From assembly GCA_027475525.1 (NCBI GenBank), contig JAMWFC010000113.1, forward strand, positions 248,001 through 312,000: DNA of 64,000 bases, read 5' to 3'. This document shows positions 44,259 through 57,200 of this stretch, one piece after another. Position 1 is the stretch's first letter. The number at the start of each line of letters is the position of its first letter. The position numbers were made by a program, and so were the translations under genes. The DNA is from Macrolepiota albuminosa. Taxonomy: Eukaryota > Basidiomycota > Agaricomycetes > Agaricales > Agaricaceae. Below the pieces are notes generated by a model. That model did no database searches. It was not told the origin of the DNA and saw nothing but the letters and a program-made list of their open reading frames with translations.

Positions 44259-47200
44259 CTAAATATTCAGCAAGGTAGGTTCTTCTACGTCAGTCTGAAA
44301 GCGCAATCTAGCCACGAGAATTGTTTTACTTGGGGTTCCAGTTGTCGAGACCTTGCCAAAAGGGGATTGTTGAGGTGCATTAGGTTGTTCGAGAGGGAGG
44401 ATGAAAGTACCCCATGGTTCATTGTTTCCAGGAGATGCAAAAACGTCGAAATGTACCTGATAATCGAAAGTCAGCCTGCAAAATGCTTTTCGAATCAGGT
44501 CAAACGGGACAAACATTGTCATCTAAATGTCCGTGATTTACAAATAGTGCGTAGTGTTGTGCACTGAGGGTCTCCACAACTTGTAATCATCATTTGTAAT
44601 GGCTTATGAGACGTGGAATGACTGACGTACTGAACATCAAATCTTCCTTCTGTAATTTATGTTCTGTGCCATATTCATCAATTATAGCGCGCCAATGATT
44701 TCGAAACCATTGTTTGCAAAGTCGGGAGTCTTCAATGTATCGATGATGCGTCTTCTCAGCACAAAGGAACGCGGTACGATTTCCAGCTAGCGAGAAGGTA
44801 TGGCGACGTTTGATACGATTACTGTAGGTTCGTTAGCCGATTCGTTCCACTAGAATTAAAATACGTGGACTACTTCGACCCTGATTCTCCCGGAGACACC
44901 AATTTGGATATAGCCTCGAAACTTTTCCGCACAATATTGTCCTTCTCTTTTCTGACAGCGATAGAGACGCCTTGTACACCCGGAATGCTCATGCGACTGT
45001 TAGATGTGCGTCGGGGATGAACAGAGTTGAACAATTTCACGAATTGACCCCCGCGTGAGAGGTATCCTATGTCCCCCAACTGTATGTCACCTGGAGTCCA
45101 AATTGGAAAATTGACTGCATTTGAAAACATTTGAAAGAGAACATGATAGCGCTGTTGATTACTGGACTTACGTTGGCGAGGGAATTCGTGCGAGAGGCAC
45201 ATCCTATATGTGTCCGCAAACTGATCTTCATTAGGCTCTTTCACTGTTTCATTGTCATCCTTGGAAGGACTTGGAGGTTTGCCTGAAGAAGAACCAAAGT
45301 TTAAGAAAAAGTTGCCTTCCAGCGGCGATTGCACTTCGCTCTCGTCACCGAAAGGAACTTCAATTTCAGACTCCAGTTTGTCCAAAGTCGCGATCAATGG
45401 AGTTGAGTATTCTGCTCGTGGTGACAAAAGAAGTGGACCTTCGGGTACAAGTCTAACTGAATTTAGGTTATGTAAGATATAATCCTCACACAAGTTATTC
45501 ATACGTACTAGGACTTTCAAATTTGTTATATGGAGAGAAACTTTGATCCTGTAGTTCAGGAGGCGCGGAGACGACGACGCGAGGAGAAGACAGAGCAAGA
45601 TTTGGAATGACAACTTCATCTCGAAGGTCATTCAAACTCTGCACCAATTGTTGAAAGGACGGCCGCTTGTGGGGCAATTGGTGCCATGAACTATGAAGAA
45701 GATTTTCAAACTGGAGGTCACGAACAAGGTGTGCTGGATAGGGTGGTCGGCCTTCTTCGACTAGTGTTTATTAGTGAACAGCTATTGCGAGGCAACTTCC
45801 AAACCCATGATGTTTACCTAGAACATATTGCCTCACATCATCGTCCTTCATTGTTGGCCACGGTATACTCCCCATTGTGAGTATTTCGACACTGCACATT
45901 GCAAATGCATAAACGTCAGTCTTATTCGTCGTAAATGAGTCGCCTGCCATTAGTTCTGGTGCCTGCCATCTTAGTGCATCTATTGCTCACGTCAGGTGGG
46001 GTTAAAATCCTGGGAAAAAATGACTAACGATTTGGCAAGGAGTTCCTCTGCTCTGATTGATACACCAATTTGCTCAGTCCAAAATCAGAAACAACGCAGT
46101 GTAAATGTTCAGTAATTAAAACGTTAGCAGCCTATAGGAGGGATCAGAAACAGATGTTGCATATCCATAGAAAAGCAGACCTTCAAATCCCCGTGATATA
46201 CACTGTGTTCATGAAGATAGTTCATCCCCTTTGCAACGTCATGTATCATCTGAAGAAAGTTCACTCTTTGATGTCCCGCATCCGGAGCTGTATTCCCTAA
46301 TTCTTTGTGCCTCTGTAAATTCCAATGTACTCGCTTTAAATAATCTGCTACGTTTCCATGCACCATGAGTGGGCTGACAATGAACCAGGGCATAGTTCCC
46401 TCTACGCTGCTAGCACCGTAGACCTGTAAAATGTTCGGGTGATCGAGCATCTTCCAGATATTGACTTCATCCATGAAGCTCTCTTTAGAGGTGTATACTT
46501 CGACGACTTTGACCGCGACAACACGTGTACCCCATTTGCCCTTGTACACCGTCGAGAAGAAACCCCGTCCGATGATATCACCGAGATCAATCTCGAATCT
46601 ATAGCCAACGCGAGATCAGTTGAAATGCCAAGGAAAAGAAAGCTTAATGTTGCGTACTTTGTGATGGTCCAGCTTGGGAGTGCTGGGACTGGTTCGCCAT
46701 AAGCGGCTTTAAGTTCTCGGATATCTCTTTCGATGGAGTCCCTGTCTTGCAGACGCAGTGCGCTTGCGTCCGTGTTAGAGATTGGCCAGGTCGATGACCT
46801 ACGCAAGGAACCGAGCGATGTAGATACTTTCTCGAAGACATTTTTGGACCGAAGTGACTCGAGCGCCCGAAGGAGTGTTTTTATGGAATCTTGAATATCC
46901 TTCTTTTCAATACCGAGCTCTAGGACTCCTCGGCCAAGGACTTGTGTGTAATTCTGCTGATCTATGAGATCGAATGATCTGTCAAGCTCATTTTGTCGCT
47001 CTTGAATCCGTAGGATCCTGTCGTGAATTTCTTCAATGCTCTGTAGAGACATGTCGTTCCTCGCGAAAGGAGAGCCCCTGGAAACTGAATTATTTTCTAG
47101 TACTCCCAGTACTCGGAGCATTATTGATCGCTTCAACAGTAAAGTGATTAGTACAATCGGTACATCTAATCCCGAAGTCGACGCACATCGAAATGCCCCA

Positions 47201-48162
47201 AGCAATCCTGAAGCCTCTCGTTACAATTTGTAATCTTTTGAAGAACTTCGTCCCTTTTAAGATAGCGTTTGATAGATGATTGACTCATTTCTGTCACCAT
47301 CATGCTTTCAATCTCTTGAAAGGCACTTGACGCTTTGTGAGTGACATGAGATGAACTACTTTGCACGATTATTGCTTACATTGTCAGTTTCTCCATGCGT
47401 TCTTCCAACGCATCATCAACGTGCGTATTGAGTGATATTTCTTCCCGAATAGCGATTAAAATGTCGGCACAACGTTCGGTTAGACGAAGACACGCCAGTC
47501 GGTTAGTCTGAACAAAGGGTTCATTATCATGGCTCATCAAGAACCAAGGACACACTCACTTCAACTTTCTGAAGGGCATCCCATATTCCTAACAGCACTT
47601 TAGCTGCACCTTCTAGCCCAGGGATCGGAGAAAATTTCAACAGCTCCGCTCCATTCACGAGGACTTCGTGTGCCATATCACCTGCAAGGTCAGAAAATAC
47701 AGGACGCACCGCGCTTTCAATCCGCTTTTCGTTCATCAGCTTCATTCAACCTGAGGATGAACCGAACAAACGTACCGTACGAGTGTTTTGATATTGCTCG
47801 TCTTGTTCTAGCGCGACTACATTCTTCCTCGGAGAATCTTTCCGCGGCCGTATTTTATCCAAAACCGACGAGGGAGAAGGTAATGTTTTTGGCGTGGAGC
47901 GCTTGGAGTTCGTCAATGAATCCGAGATACGCTCCGCGGACGGATCGCGGGAACGAGAAAGGCCATTCCGCGATTTATTGGGATGACCAGGAGATAACGC
48001 TGAACTTTGAATACGCGGGCTTGACTGTATTGAAGACGGATTGCTCCCTGATTCGCTTTTCGTTTCTCGAAGAGGCGGTGGAACAAAAGATCCAGTGACG
48101 TTCGACAACAAGCTCGTTGGAAGTGAGGAGTGGGTGTGGAAAAGTCGACCGGGAGAGTTCAT
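44259..48162 (-). CDS. MLKL-like bundle plus protein kinase, copy A
   Basis: A Ser/Pro-rich N-terminus (from MNSPGRLFHTHSS, 48162) is followed by a helical region resembling the MLKL N-terminal four-helix bundle: SPIPGLEGAAKVLLGIWDAL, LTERCADILIAI, then KRYLKRDEVLQKITNCNERL. A protein kinase domain of TKL type comes next: glycine loop IIGRGFFSTVYKGKWG (near 46565), lysine in VAVKVV, catalytic loop YHGDLKAANVL (HGD instead of HRD), DFGLSK (near 46085), WQAPELM and TDVYAFAM. The C-terminal module has IQLGDIGYLSRGG, CKQWFRNHWRAIIDEYG, HYALFVNHGHLDDNVHFDVF, PWGTF and LVARLRF, ending at 44259. Introns are short and join in frame, for example 44482-44420 region and the HGDLK/AANVL junction. By analogy with MLKL and fungal HeLo-type proteins, a role in signalled cell death or incompatibility is possible but unproven. 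Confidence 0.8.
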
Positions 48163-48702
48163 TTAAACCGGCTGTGTCAGAGAAGGAAGCAACCAACGCG
48201 ATAGATTATCAAGAGGACAAGAACGTATTTAAGACGGCATCACAGTCGCAGAGACTTCTGTGGGAATAGAAGATCATCAATGGTGACCACCTGATCTGGG
48301 AAATACTTTGCTTGGATCAAAGAAGTATTAATGCAATCAAAGTTATTATAGTGGCGAACATGTGGAGGGGCAGCACCTAGTAGCAACCCTCCGTCGAGGT
48401 GGTTTATGGAGCAGATCATTGGCAACTGTCGGAACCATCATTTAAATGTCACGCTTGTAAGAACGGATGACAGATGGAAGGATGGTCACTTGCAGAAGCA
48501 CCTCGCCATCACTAGAGGTGAAGGAAACAACTGTGTGTGCCGAACACTGATCCCCTTTTGTAGTTGGCCACAAACACGAAAAATTTCGGCAGCAAGCTGA
48601 GGATAGTTTGTATAACTATCCCACTGCCATAATTTTTGCGTCACTTACTTGCCGAGTCAGGTTATCTACTCCAGTTCTCTCTATGCACCTTCTCATCGGA
48701 TT

Positions 48703-51700
48703 TGTAAGTTTGCTGGGGGGAGGCACGGAAGGAAAGCAGGACGCGTTTTAGGCCAAGAGAGTCACGTTCTTTCGAGCTCTTGAATTGTAACCTTCATCAT
48801 AAACAGTCGTGTATCGTTTTCATCGCTTTGACTGCGTGTTTCCAGATGGTTTCTCCCAGCACATCCGAGAGTGCCTCCTCGATGCTCGCGGCGAGCAATC
48901 ACCCCCGTACAAGATCGCGTATCCCGCCCTCGGTATCTCGAGGGGTGGGGGGTCCCCCCACTCACACGGGCTCCTCGTCAAGCCGCCAAGGCCCCTTCTA
49001 CGAATACTCTCCCTTCCGTGGAAGATGCAGACGAGGAGGAATCGCCTTCTGACCCTGGACTCGAGTGCGACTTGCTGGAGACTCAGCGCGAGACAAGCAT
49101 ACACGTCCCCACTGTTGCCCCTCCTCCCGCGTTACCGGACCAGACTCTACCCTGGCTGTCAACCCTGGCCTTTGATTGAACCCCTTGCCTTTCTTATCTC
49201 AGACAGTTCAGGCAGCTCCGTGGACTTGACATCCGTCTTCGACATTATCTCGGTCGAGCGCCTTTAGGACACCCACTACTATGTTTACCCCAGTCTGCAC
49301 TCGCCCTCCACCTCTCCACCAGGGGAACCCTCCATTCCCGGTGCCCCACCCCCCTTTGCTAGAGCGATTCTGCTCTGAACGTCCTATCGGGTGTTCTTTC
49401 CTTTTCCTCCGGGGCGCTACACATTATGGTTTGAACCCTTCTTCTGACTCTGTGAGACCTTCCATCCCGGCAACAGTTCCATTTCCTCCATTACAACAGG
49501 GGCAGCACTACCACCCATCCCCACAATTGCAATGCAGGCTGGCACGACTTCTGCTCGGCTCGGGACTCTATGGCTCAGGATTTGATTACTCTTTCTAGGG
49601 CTGTCTTGGCAGAGCTCATGCACTAATTTGCTTTCCAGGTTATACAACTGTGCACTCAAATACCTGTTATGACAGCATCTACAGCTGACAGTGGCTTTCT
49701 ACAACTTATAGGGTCTATTCCCCTGCCCATGTCTGACAGCTTTATGCCTGCCTGGCACAATTTAGTGCTGCTGCCTTCTAGCATCATACATGCCCATTCT
49801 CATGCAGTTCATGATACATCTCTTGGTGTTGCATCTCACACTCAGAGCTTTATGCCTCAGGAGGGTATTCAGGGCTTTATGCTGGTGGTTGCAGTATCTG
49901 CAGGTCCTTCTCATTTTTTATTGGGAGCTCCTCCCATTGCTGGGGCTGAACTTCACTCAAATATTATGCCAATCTCATGTTACATCTAGCATGTTTTCCA
50001 TCTCAGATGGCAGGTTTATATGCTACTTGATTTTCTGACCAACATGGTGTGCTATTGGGCCCTGACTTTTTTGAATCAGCATAGTAATTCAGCCTTTTCT
50101 CTTTCTTTATTCAGTGAATTGCAGGTGTTGTCAGCAAAATTTGACTTTAACAAGGAGTATTTCTTGACTCTATACAAATTCATGCAAGTGTTTAAGAGCT
50201 TGGTCTGAATCATACAGCACTGTTTGAAAGCAGGTCCTGAGAGTTCAATTGGGGGCCCCACTGCCTATGCTATTGCAAATTCTTTCAAACAGCACTGTGA
50301 TTGCATTCACTACAGACATGACTTTGGAGACCATTTTCTAGTCTATTTGGACTATGCCATGTACATCTGACATGCATATTTACAGAGTAGTGAGGTCTGC
50401 GGTGTTCATAACTAGTATAAACTCATGTTTGAGAAGAAAATGCAGGATTACATGACTGACAATATTTGATGCACCTTGAACCAACTTTCAGACCTTTTTT
50501 TTAGGATGGCACTACACATCACAGCACAACTAACAATTTCTGGGATACACCTTCCTTTTAGTTGCACTCAGACTCTGAAAACTTGTGAGCCTCCTCAGAA
50601 ATGGCATTGTCTTGCTTCTCAGGCAATTTTCCATGCAGAGGCAGTCAAGCTTATTGATGGAGCCCATTCAACACCTAGCAAAGAGATGGCACTTCTAAAG
50701 CCATCAAGGCATGGTCTGTGGATCAGAGGATCACTATTTTGGCATATGCATCTGACAAGGCAAAATTTTCTGCCAAGTCAACAGCTGTTAGTGTGATGCT
50801 GATGGTGCCTCATATTGTTATGCATATAACAGATCTCAGTCTTGTAATGCCAGCAATTGTTTCTACTGTCACACATGTTTCTTGTGTGGTGACAGTCAGC
50901 ACAATGCCCAGCACTAATTTTTCCATATTTTTACACTAATAACTCACAGCTGTAGCCTTCAATTATTCCAGAACCACTTTTGATAGCACCACTGGTGGCA
51001 GTGCTTATAGGATGGAATGATAAAGTATTTTCATGACAGATAGCTGATAGCATAATTGTAGACTTTTTTACTATATAGTTTAATATACAGCACTTACTTA
51101 CATTCTTACAAGTTCACTGCCCTCTAGCAATGCTTAGCCTCTTAGTGTCAGCTAACTTCTTCTACTATAAATACTTACTTTTTGTTAGTAGCACATCATC
51201 AATTTGGCAGTAAGGATCACATCCTAATATTTTGGTCACTATACATAACAGACTATCTTTTGTTGACCATGTCAGCAAGAGGACTCTGCTTTAGTTTTCT
51301 CTCTTGCTCTCTCTCTCTCTCCTCTTAGCACCTTGCAACTATGGCTTGATGTTTGTGCTTAAATCTACTAAGCAATCTTGTTATTTTATCATCTCATTTT
51401 AGATGCTAACATTTAGTGCCTCTTAGTGACCCTTTCCATGCCTTTAAGCATGTTCTCTTAGCAACTCTCTCTGTGCTCCTTAGTGCTTTGCTTTAGTGAC
51501 TCATAGCACTTTGCCTTAGTGACTCTTAGTGCTTTTTTGCTGCATTCAAAGCATAAGCACCTTCAATCACCCACTTTCCTTGCCACTAACCTCTTGCCTA
51601 CCATAGGTTCTCTGGAATCTGTTCAGGACTCTCTCTCAAACACTTAGCATGCCTAAAGCAATATTGACTAAGTAGCTGTACTAGTGATAGTGTGCCTTAG

Positions 51701-52558
51701 CTCAATTTCGTGTTATCACTGCATGCCCCTTATTGGTGCAACATCTCAGAGATGGTGCTCAATGCCCATATAGCATGTATATATTAGACTAGTTACTTTA
51801 CATGGAATTACTTGGCAGTACAGAGTTTATTTTCTTTTAGTATTGAATGGATCATAGGCCTGAATTAGATGGTCAAAGATAAAGTATAAAAAGTATAAAA
51901 GAGGCACATGTAGAAAGAGAATTCAAGTTTTTATACCACACATTTTCTGGTCTTGAGCTAAGCTTGATTTGTGTGCTATGCTACCCTTGTTTTTTCATTG
52001 TCTAGTCTGGCTTGACCATTTCATCTTGACTGTTTGACACTGTTCTTCATTGATAACATCTGGCACTGTGTCTCTGCTGTTGTTGACAGCATCTCTGAGT
52101 TCTTTTAGCTGCTTGACAACTCTGCTTCTCTGATCTTGGCTCTGTTTCCATCTCTTGGTTGTCTGTTTTAGCAACACACTTAGTGTTGACATTGTTTCTG
52201 TTAAGTAATGACTTGCACATGGTCAAGATATGTTTTCCTTGTTTCTTTTATTTACCTTTCAGATATATACTGAGCGCACCACCACAGTGGAGGCACAATT
52301 AGTATTTGTTAATCTTTACACAAACCTTATTTTATTTTCACCTAGATATTTTTGGACATATGGAAGCCACCCTCAGTCAATGGCATTACATTGGAGTGAC
52401 TGAAAGTAAGCCAATTTACTTACATCTTCACATCTAGTTACTCATATACATCCTGTAGAACTTACTCTGTAATTTTACAGGTAATATACTTAGTCAACCA
52501 GATTACATCAGACTGAGAAACTTACTTTTGAATTCTACAGTCTCTATTTTCGGCATTA
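48703..52558. other. Region between the duplicates: probable decayed repeats
   Basis: Present only between the two 5.1-kb copies. 48841-49260 has a Ser/Pro-rich open stretch (PSTSESASSMLAASNHP; PSVEDADEEESPSDPG) that could be a gag-like remnant. 49.6-50.9 kb is rich in TGACAG words. 50.9-52.2 kb is AT-rich and full of TTAGTG/TAGCA words. No intact gene, RT or integrase motif was recognised. Confidence 0.45.
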
Positions 52559-52897
52559 TTCTTGAACTTTGTTCTCAGGTCTCTAGGCAACTTGGCTTGG
52601 ACTGGAGCTCAATATCAAACTGAAGGCCTCTGTTCCTTTGAATATCTTGCTCTCTGTTCTATGGCCTCTTCAAAGCCTTGCTTTCTCAATATCAAACTGA
52701 AGGCCTCTGTTCCTTTGAATATCTTGCTCTCTGTTCTATGGCCTCTTCAAAGCCTTGCTTTGTACACTTTTAAAGCAAGGCTTTGAAGAGGCCATAGAAC
52801 AGAGAGCAAGATATTCAAAGGAACAGAGGCCTTCAGTTTGATATTGAGCTCCAGTCCAAGCCAAGTTGCCTAGAGACCTGAGAACAAAGTTCAAGAA
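52559..52897. repeat. 126-bp perfect inverted repeat with 77-bp duplication
   Basis: 52559-52684 is the exact reverse complement of 52772-52897. Between them a 77-bp tandem duplication (52608-52684 = 52685-52761) and a 10-base spacer GTACACTTTT occur. If the duplication is removed the structure is a hairpin with a 10-base loop. Confidence 0.95.
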
Positions 52898-53481
52898 GTA
52901 CACTTTTCTTGTACAGGGCACTTATCTCTTAGGGTCTCTTGAATTTCTTTGTCTGGCTATCTTGATTTGCATCTAGCACTGGTTTTGGAATATCACTCTA
53001 TTAATCATACTTCACCCCTACCTTGTACTTTCAAATCCATCATATCCAAACATTGTCCTCCTTTAAATTATGTTGTCTACTTGAACATCACACATGATCC
53101 ATCAGGTGGTGCATCCTTCTTTAACACCAGGAAGCTTCCAAGAAACCTTGTCCACAAAATAGCAGATTTAAGGGGAAATTTTGACCAAATCCAAGTTCCA
53201 ATATTGTGGATTTAAGGCTCAGCTGGATGAAATGTTTGAGATTTTGACAGCAAAATTCTGAGCATTCAAGGCAATCTGAGTCCCTTACTTGAGGTATATG
53301 ATAGGTTCTCAACATAAATTTACATATCAACTTGTTACATGTGCAATAGCACAAAAAAAAGAAAGAAAATGAGAATTTCCTTTTTAAGACATATGTTTTG
53401 CATATGTTGTCCGGTATTGCGGATTTGAGGCCGAGATGTGAGAAATTTCTGGACAAGGTTTCTCGGGAGCTTCCCGGGGCC
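52898..53481. other. Non-coding AT-rich stretch
   Basis: No gene or repeat recognised between the inverted repeat and copy B of the segmental duplication. Confidence 0.45.
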
Positions 53482-53608
53482 TGAATTCTCACGATTCTTA
53501 CGCAACAAAACAGTAGAAAGAAGTCAATGTTTGAGTCTTTCGGATGTCACTAACTCTTGCCTTTTGCCAAGAAGTGTTTCTACCTCCAAACGTAATGTCG
53601 GATGGTTG

Positions 53609-53955
53609 TGTTGGAGTATTGTGGGAGTGATACTGTGATATCACGACTGTGAGATATCACAAAGGGTACCGCGAATATGACGCAACAATGGGGCCAAAGA
53701 GACATTGCTTTGTCTACACACATATATATATTCACTGCCAGGCAAACGTACCCTCAGTTCCGTTTACACGTTCTGAGGGTACGTTACCATAGATCCGCTC
53801 GCATACAATCGTACTGATAAATACACCTAGATTCTGTACTTACTACGTGTTATCTAGGTACTTGCAAATATAGTTCCGTTTACACGTTCTGAGGATTCTG
53901 TACTTACTACGTGTTATCTAGGTGTCGGACACACCTCGTATACTGCTACTGTCTG
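53609..53955. mobile_element. LTR-like insertion in copy B, internally rearranged
   Basis: About 347 bp interrupt the sequence that is continuous in copy A (GGATGGTTGGACGAGAC). It starts TGTTGGAGTATTG, like a Copia-type LTR. Internally GTTCCGTTTACACGTTCTGAGG (A) and a 29-base block from ATTCTGTACTT (B) occur in the order A-spacer-B-A-B. A clean TG...CA end with a target-site duplication is not seen, so the LTR call is tentative. Confidence 0.5.
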
Positions 53956-53981
53956 GACAAGACAACTTCAAGTTATCCACT

Positions 53982-54104
53982 ATGTCAAATTTTCAATTCT
54001 TTAGGCTTATTATTAGTAGTTGCTTGTGCGTGGCTCAGGCTCAGTATCCGGTTGTCGGCCTTGCTCAATACAGCTGCCGTCGAATGTGGCATATAGATGT
54101 ATAA
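53982..54104 (+). CDS. Short ORF with signal-peptide-like start
   Basis: Forty codons from MSNFQFFRLII through SSCLCVAQAQYPVVG to a stop. The hydrophobic start and AQA resemble a signal peptide. In copy A the equivalent frame (from 43796) is split by the solo LTR. No downstream exon is evident, so this may be a remnant or chance. Confidence 0.2.
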   Translation: MSNFQFFRLIISSCLCVAQAQYPVVGLAQYSCRRMWHIDV

Positions 54105-54247
54105 TTTAGCCCTTCTTTCCTGTCACCTATTTTCTTTCAACTTCCCTGCGTGCTGTAGAAAAGCTGTGATACTGTCGACGTCCGCCAATGATGTGAACAC
54201 TGCGTTTTGATTATAGGGTCTTGAAGACCGTCACAATATATATTGAA

Positions 54248-57200
54248 CTAAATATTCAGCAAGGTAGGTTCTTCTACGTCGGTCTGAAAGCGCAATCTAG
54301 CCACGAGAATTGTTTTACTTGGGGTTCCAGTTGTCGAGACCTTGCCAAAAGGGGATTGTTGAGGTGCATTAGGTTGTTCGAGAGGGAGGATGAATGTACC
54401 CCATGGTTCATTGTTTCCAGGAGACGCAAAAACGTCGAAATGTACCTGATAATCGAAAGTCAGCCTGCAAAATGCTTTTCGAATCAGATCAAACGGGACA
54501 AACATTGTCATCTAAATGTCCGTGATTTACAAATAGTGCGTAGTGTTGTGCACTGAGGGTCTCCACAACTTGTAATCATCATTTGTAATGGCTTATGAGG
54601 CGTGGAATGACTGACGTACTGAACATCAAATCTTCCTTCTGTAATTTATGTTCTGTGCCATATTCATCAATTATAGCGCGCCAATGATTCCGAAACCATT
54701 GTTTGCAAAGTCGGGAGTCTTTAATGTATCGATGATGCGTCTTCTCAGCACAAAGGAACGCGGTACGATTTCCAGCTAGCGAGAAGGTATGGCGACATTT
54801 GATACGATCACTGTAGGCTCGTTAGCCGATTCGTATCACTAGAATTCAAAATACGTGGACTACTGACCCTGATTCTCCCGGAGACACCAGTTTGGATATA
54901 GCCTCGATGCCTTTCCGTACAATATCTTCCTTCTCTTTACTGACAGCGATAGAGACGTCTTGTACACCCGGAATGCTCATGCGACCATTAGATGTGCGTC
55001 GGGGATGAACAGAGTTGAACAATTTCACGAATTGACCCCCGCGTGAGAGGTATCCTATGTCCCCCAACTGTATGTCACCTGGAGTCCAAATTGGAAAATT
55101 GACTGCATTTGAAAACATTTGAAAGGGAATATGATAGCGCTGTTGATTACTGGACTTACGTTGGCGAGGGAATTCGTGCGAGAGGCACATCCTATATGTG
55201 TCCGCAAATTGATCTTCATTAGGCTCTTTCACTGTTTCATTGTCATCCTTGGAAGGACTTGGAAGGTTGCCTGAAGAGGAACCAAAGTTTAACCAAAAGA
55301 TGCTTTCCGACGGCGATCGCACTTCGCTCTCGTCACTGAAAGGAACTTCAATTCCAGACTCCAGTTTGTCCAAAGTCGCGATCAATGGAGTTGAGTATTC
55401 TGCTCGTGGTGACAAGTGAATTGGACCTTCGGGTACAAGACTAGCTGAATTTAGGTTATGTAAGATATAATCCTCACACAAGTTATTCATACGTACTAGG
55501 ACTTTCAAATTTGTTAGATGGAGAGAAACTTTGATCCTGTAGTTCAGGAGGTGCGGAGACGACGACGCGAGGAGAAGACAGAGCAAGATTTGGATTGACA
55601 ACTTGATCTCGAAGGTCATTCAAACTCTGCACCAACTGTTGAAAGGACGGCCGATTTCTGGGCAATTGGTGCCATGAACTCTGAAGAAGACTGTCAAACT
55701 TGGGGTCCTCAACAAGGTGTGTTGGATAAGGCGGTCGGCCTTTTTCGACTAGGGTTTATTAGTGGATAACTATTGCGAGGCAACTTCCAAACCCATAATG
55801 TTTACCTAGAACATGTTTCCTCACGTCATCGTCCTTCATTGTTGGCCACGGTATACTCCCCATTGTGAGTATTTCGACACTGCACATTGCAAATGCATAA
55901 ACGTCAGTCTTATTCGTCGTAAATGAGCCGCCTGCCATGAGTTCTGGCGCCTGCCATCTTAGTGCATCTATTGCTCACGTCAGGTGGGGTTAAAATCCTG
56001 GGAAAAAATGACTAACGATTTGGCAAGGAGTTCCTCTGCTCTGATTGATACACCAATTTGCTCAGTCCAAAATCAGAAACAACGCAGTGTAAATGTTCAG
56101 TAATTAAAACGTTAGCAGCCTATAGGAGGAATCAGAAACACATGTTATATATCCATAGAAAAGCAGACCTTCAAATCCCCGTGGTATACACTGTGTTCAT
56201 GAAGATAGTTCATCCCCTTTGCAACGTCATGTATCATCTGAAGGAAGTTCACTCTTTGATGTCCCGCATCCGGAGCTGTATTCCCTAATTCTTTGTGCCT
56301 CTGTAAATTCCAATGTACTCGCTTCAAATAATCTGCTACGTTTCCATGTCCCATGAGTGGGCTGACAATGAACCAGGGCATAGTTCCCTCTACGCTGCTA
56401 GCACCGTAGACCTGTAAAATGTTCGGGTGATCGAGCATCTTCCAGATATTCACTTCATCCATGAAGCTTCCTTTAGAGGTGCATACTTCGACGACTTTGA
56501 CCGCGACAACACGTGCACCCCATTTGCCCTTGTACACCGTCGAGAAGAAACCCCGTCCGATGATATCACCGAGATCAATCTCGGATCTATAGCCAACGCG
56601 ACATCAGTTGAAATGCCAAGGACAAGAAAGCTTAATGCTGCGTACTTTGTGATGGTCCAGCTTGGGAGTGCTGGGACTGGTTCCCTGACTTGCAGACGTA
56701 GTGCGTTTGCGTCTGCGTTGATTAGAGGCCAGGTCCATGACCTACGCGAAGAATCGAATGTAGATACTTTCTCAGAGACATTTGTGGACGGAAGTGACTC
56801 GAGCGCTGGAAGGAGTGTTTTCATGGCATCTGAAATATCCTTCTTTTCAATACCGGGCTTGTCTAGGACTCCTTGGCCAGACTTACGGACTTCTGTGTCA
56901 TTCGGCTGATTCATGAGATTGACTGATTCGTCAAGCTTATTTTGTATCTCTAGCATCCTGCGGTGAATTTCTTCTATGCTCTTTCGAGACATGTCGTTCC
57001 TCGCGGAAGGAGGGCCCCTGGAGCCTAAATTATATTCCAATACTAGAAGACTTATTGATCGCTTCAACAGTAAAGTGATTAGTGCAATCGGTACATCTAA
57101 TCCCGAAGTCGACGCACATCGAAATGCCCCACGCAATCCCGAAGCTTCTCGTTACAATTTGTAATCTTTTGAGGAACGTCGTCCCTTTGAAGATAGCGCA

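Larger units (their letters stand above)
43634..48702. repeat. Segmental duplication, copy A
   Basis: Collinear with 53482-58651 in the same orientation at high identity (visually above 90%). It begins TGAATTCTCACGATTCTTAC and ends CTTCTCATCGGATT. It contains an MLKL-like-bundle/kinase gene and a 199-bp LTR insertion absent from copy B. Confidence 0.95.

Noticed and set aside
44259..44522. 87-codon minus-strand frame as a separate conserved small gene
   Set aside because: Its first part is intron; after splicing, HGHLDDN joins VHFDVF and the frame is the last exon of the kinase gene. The same holds for 54248-54511.
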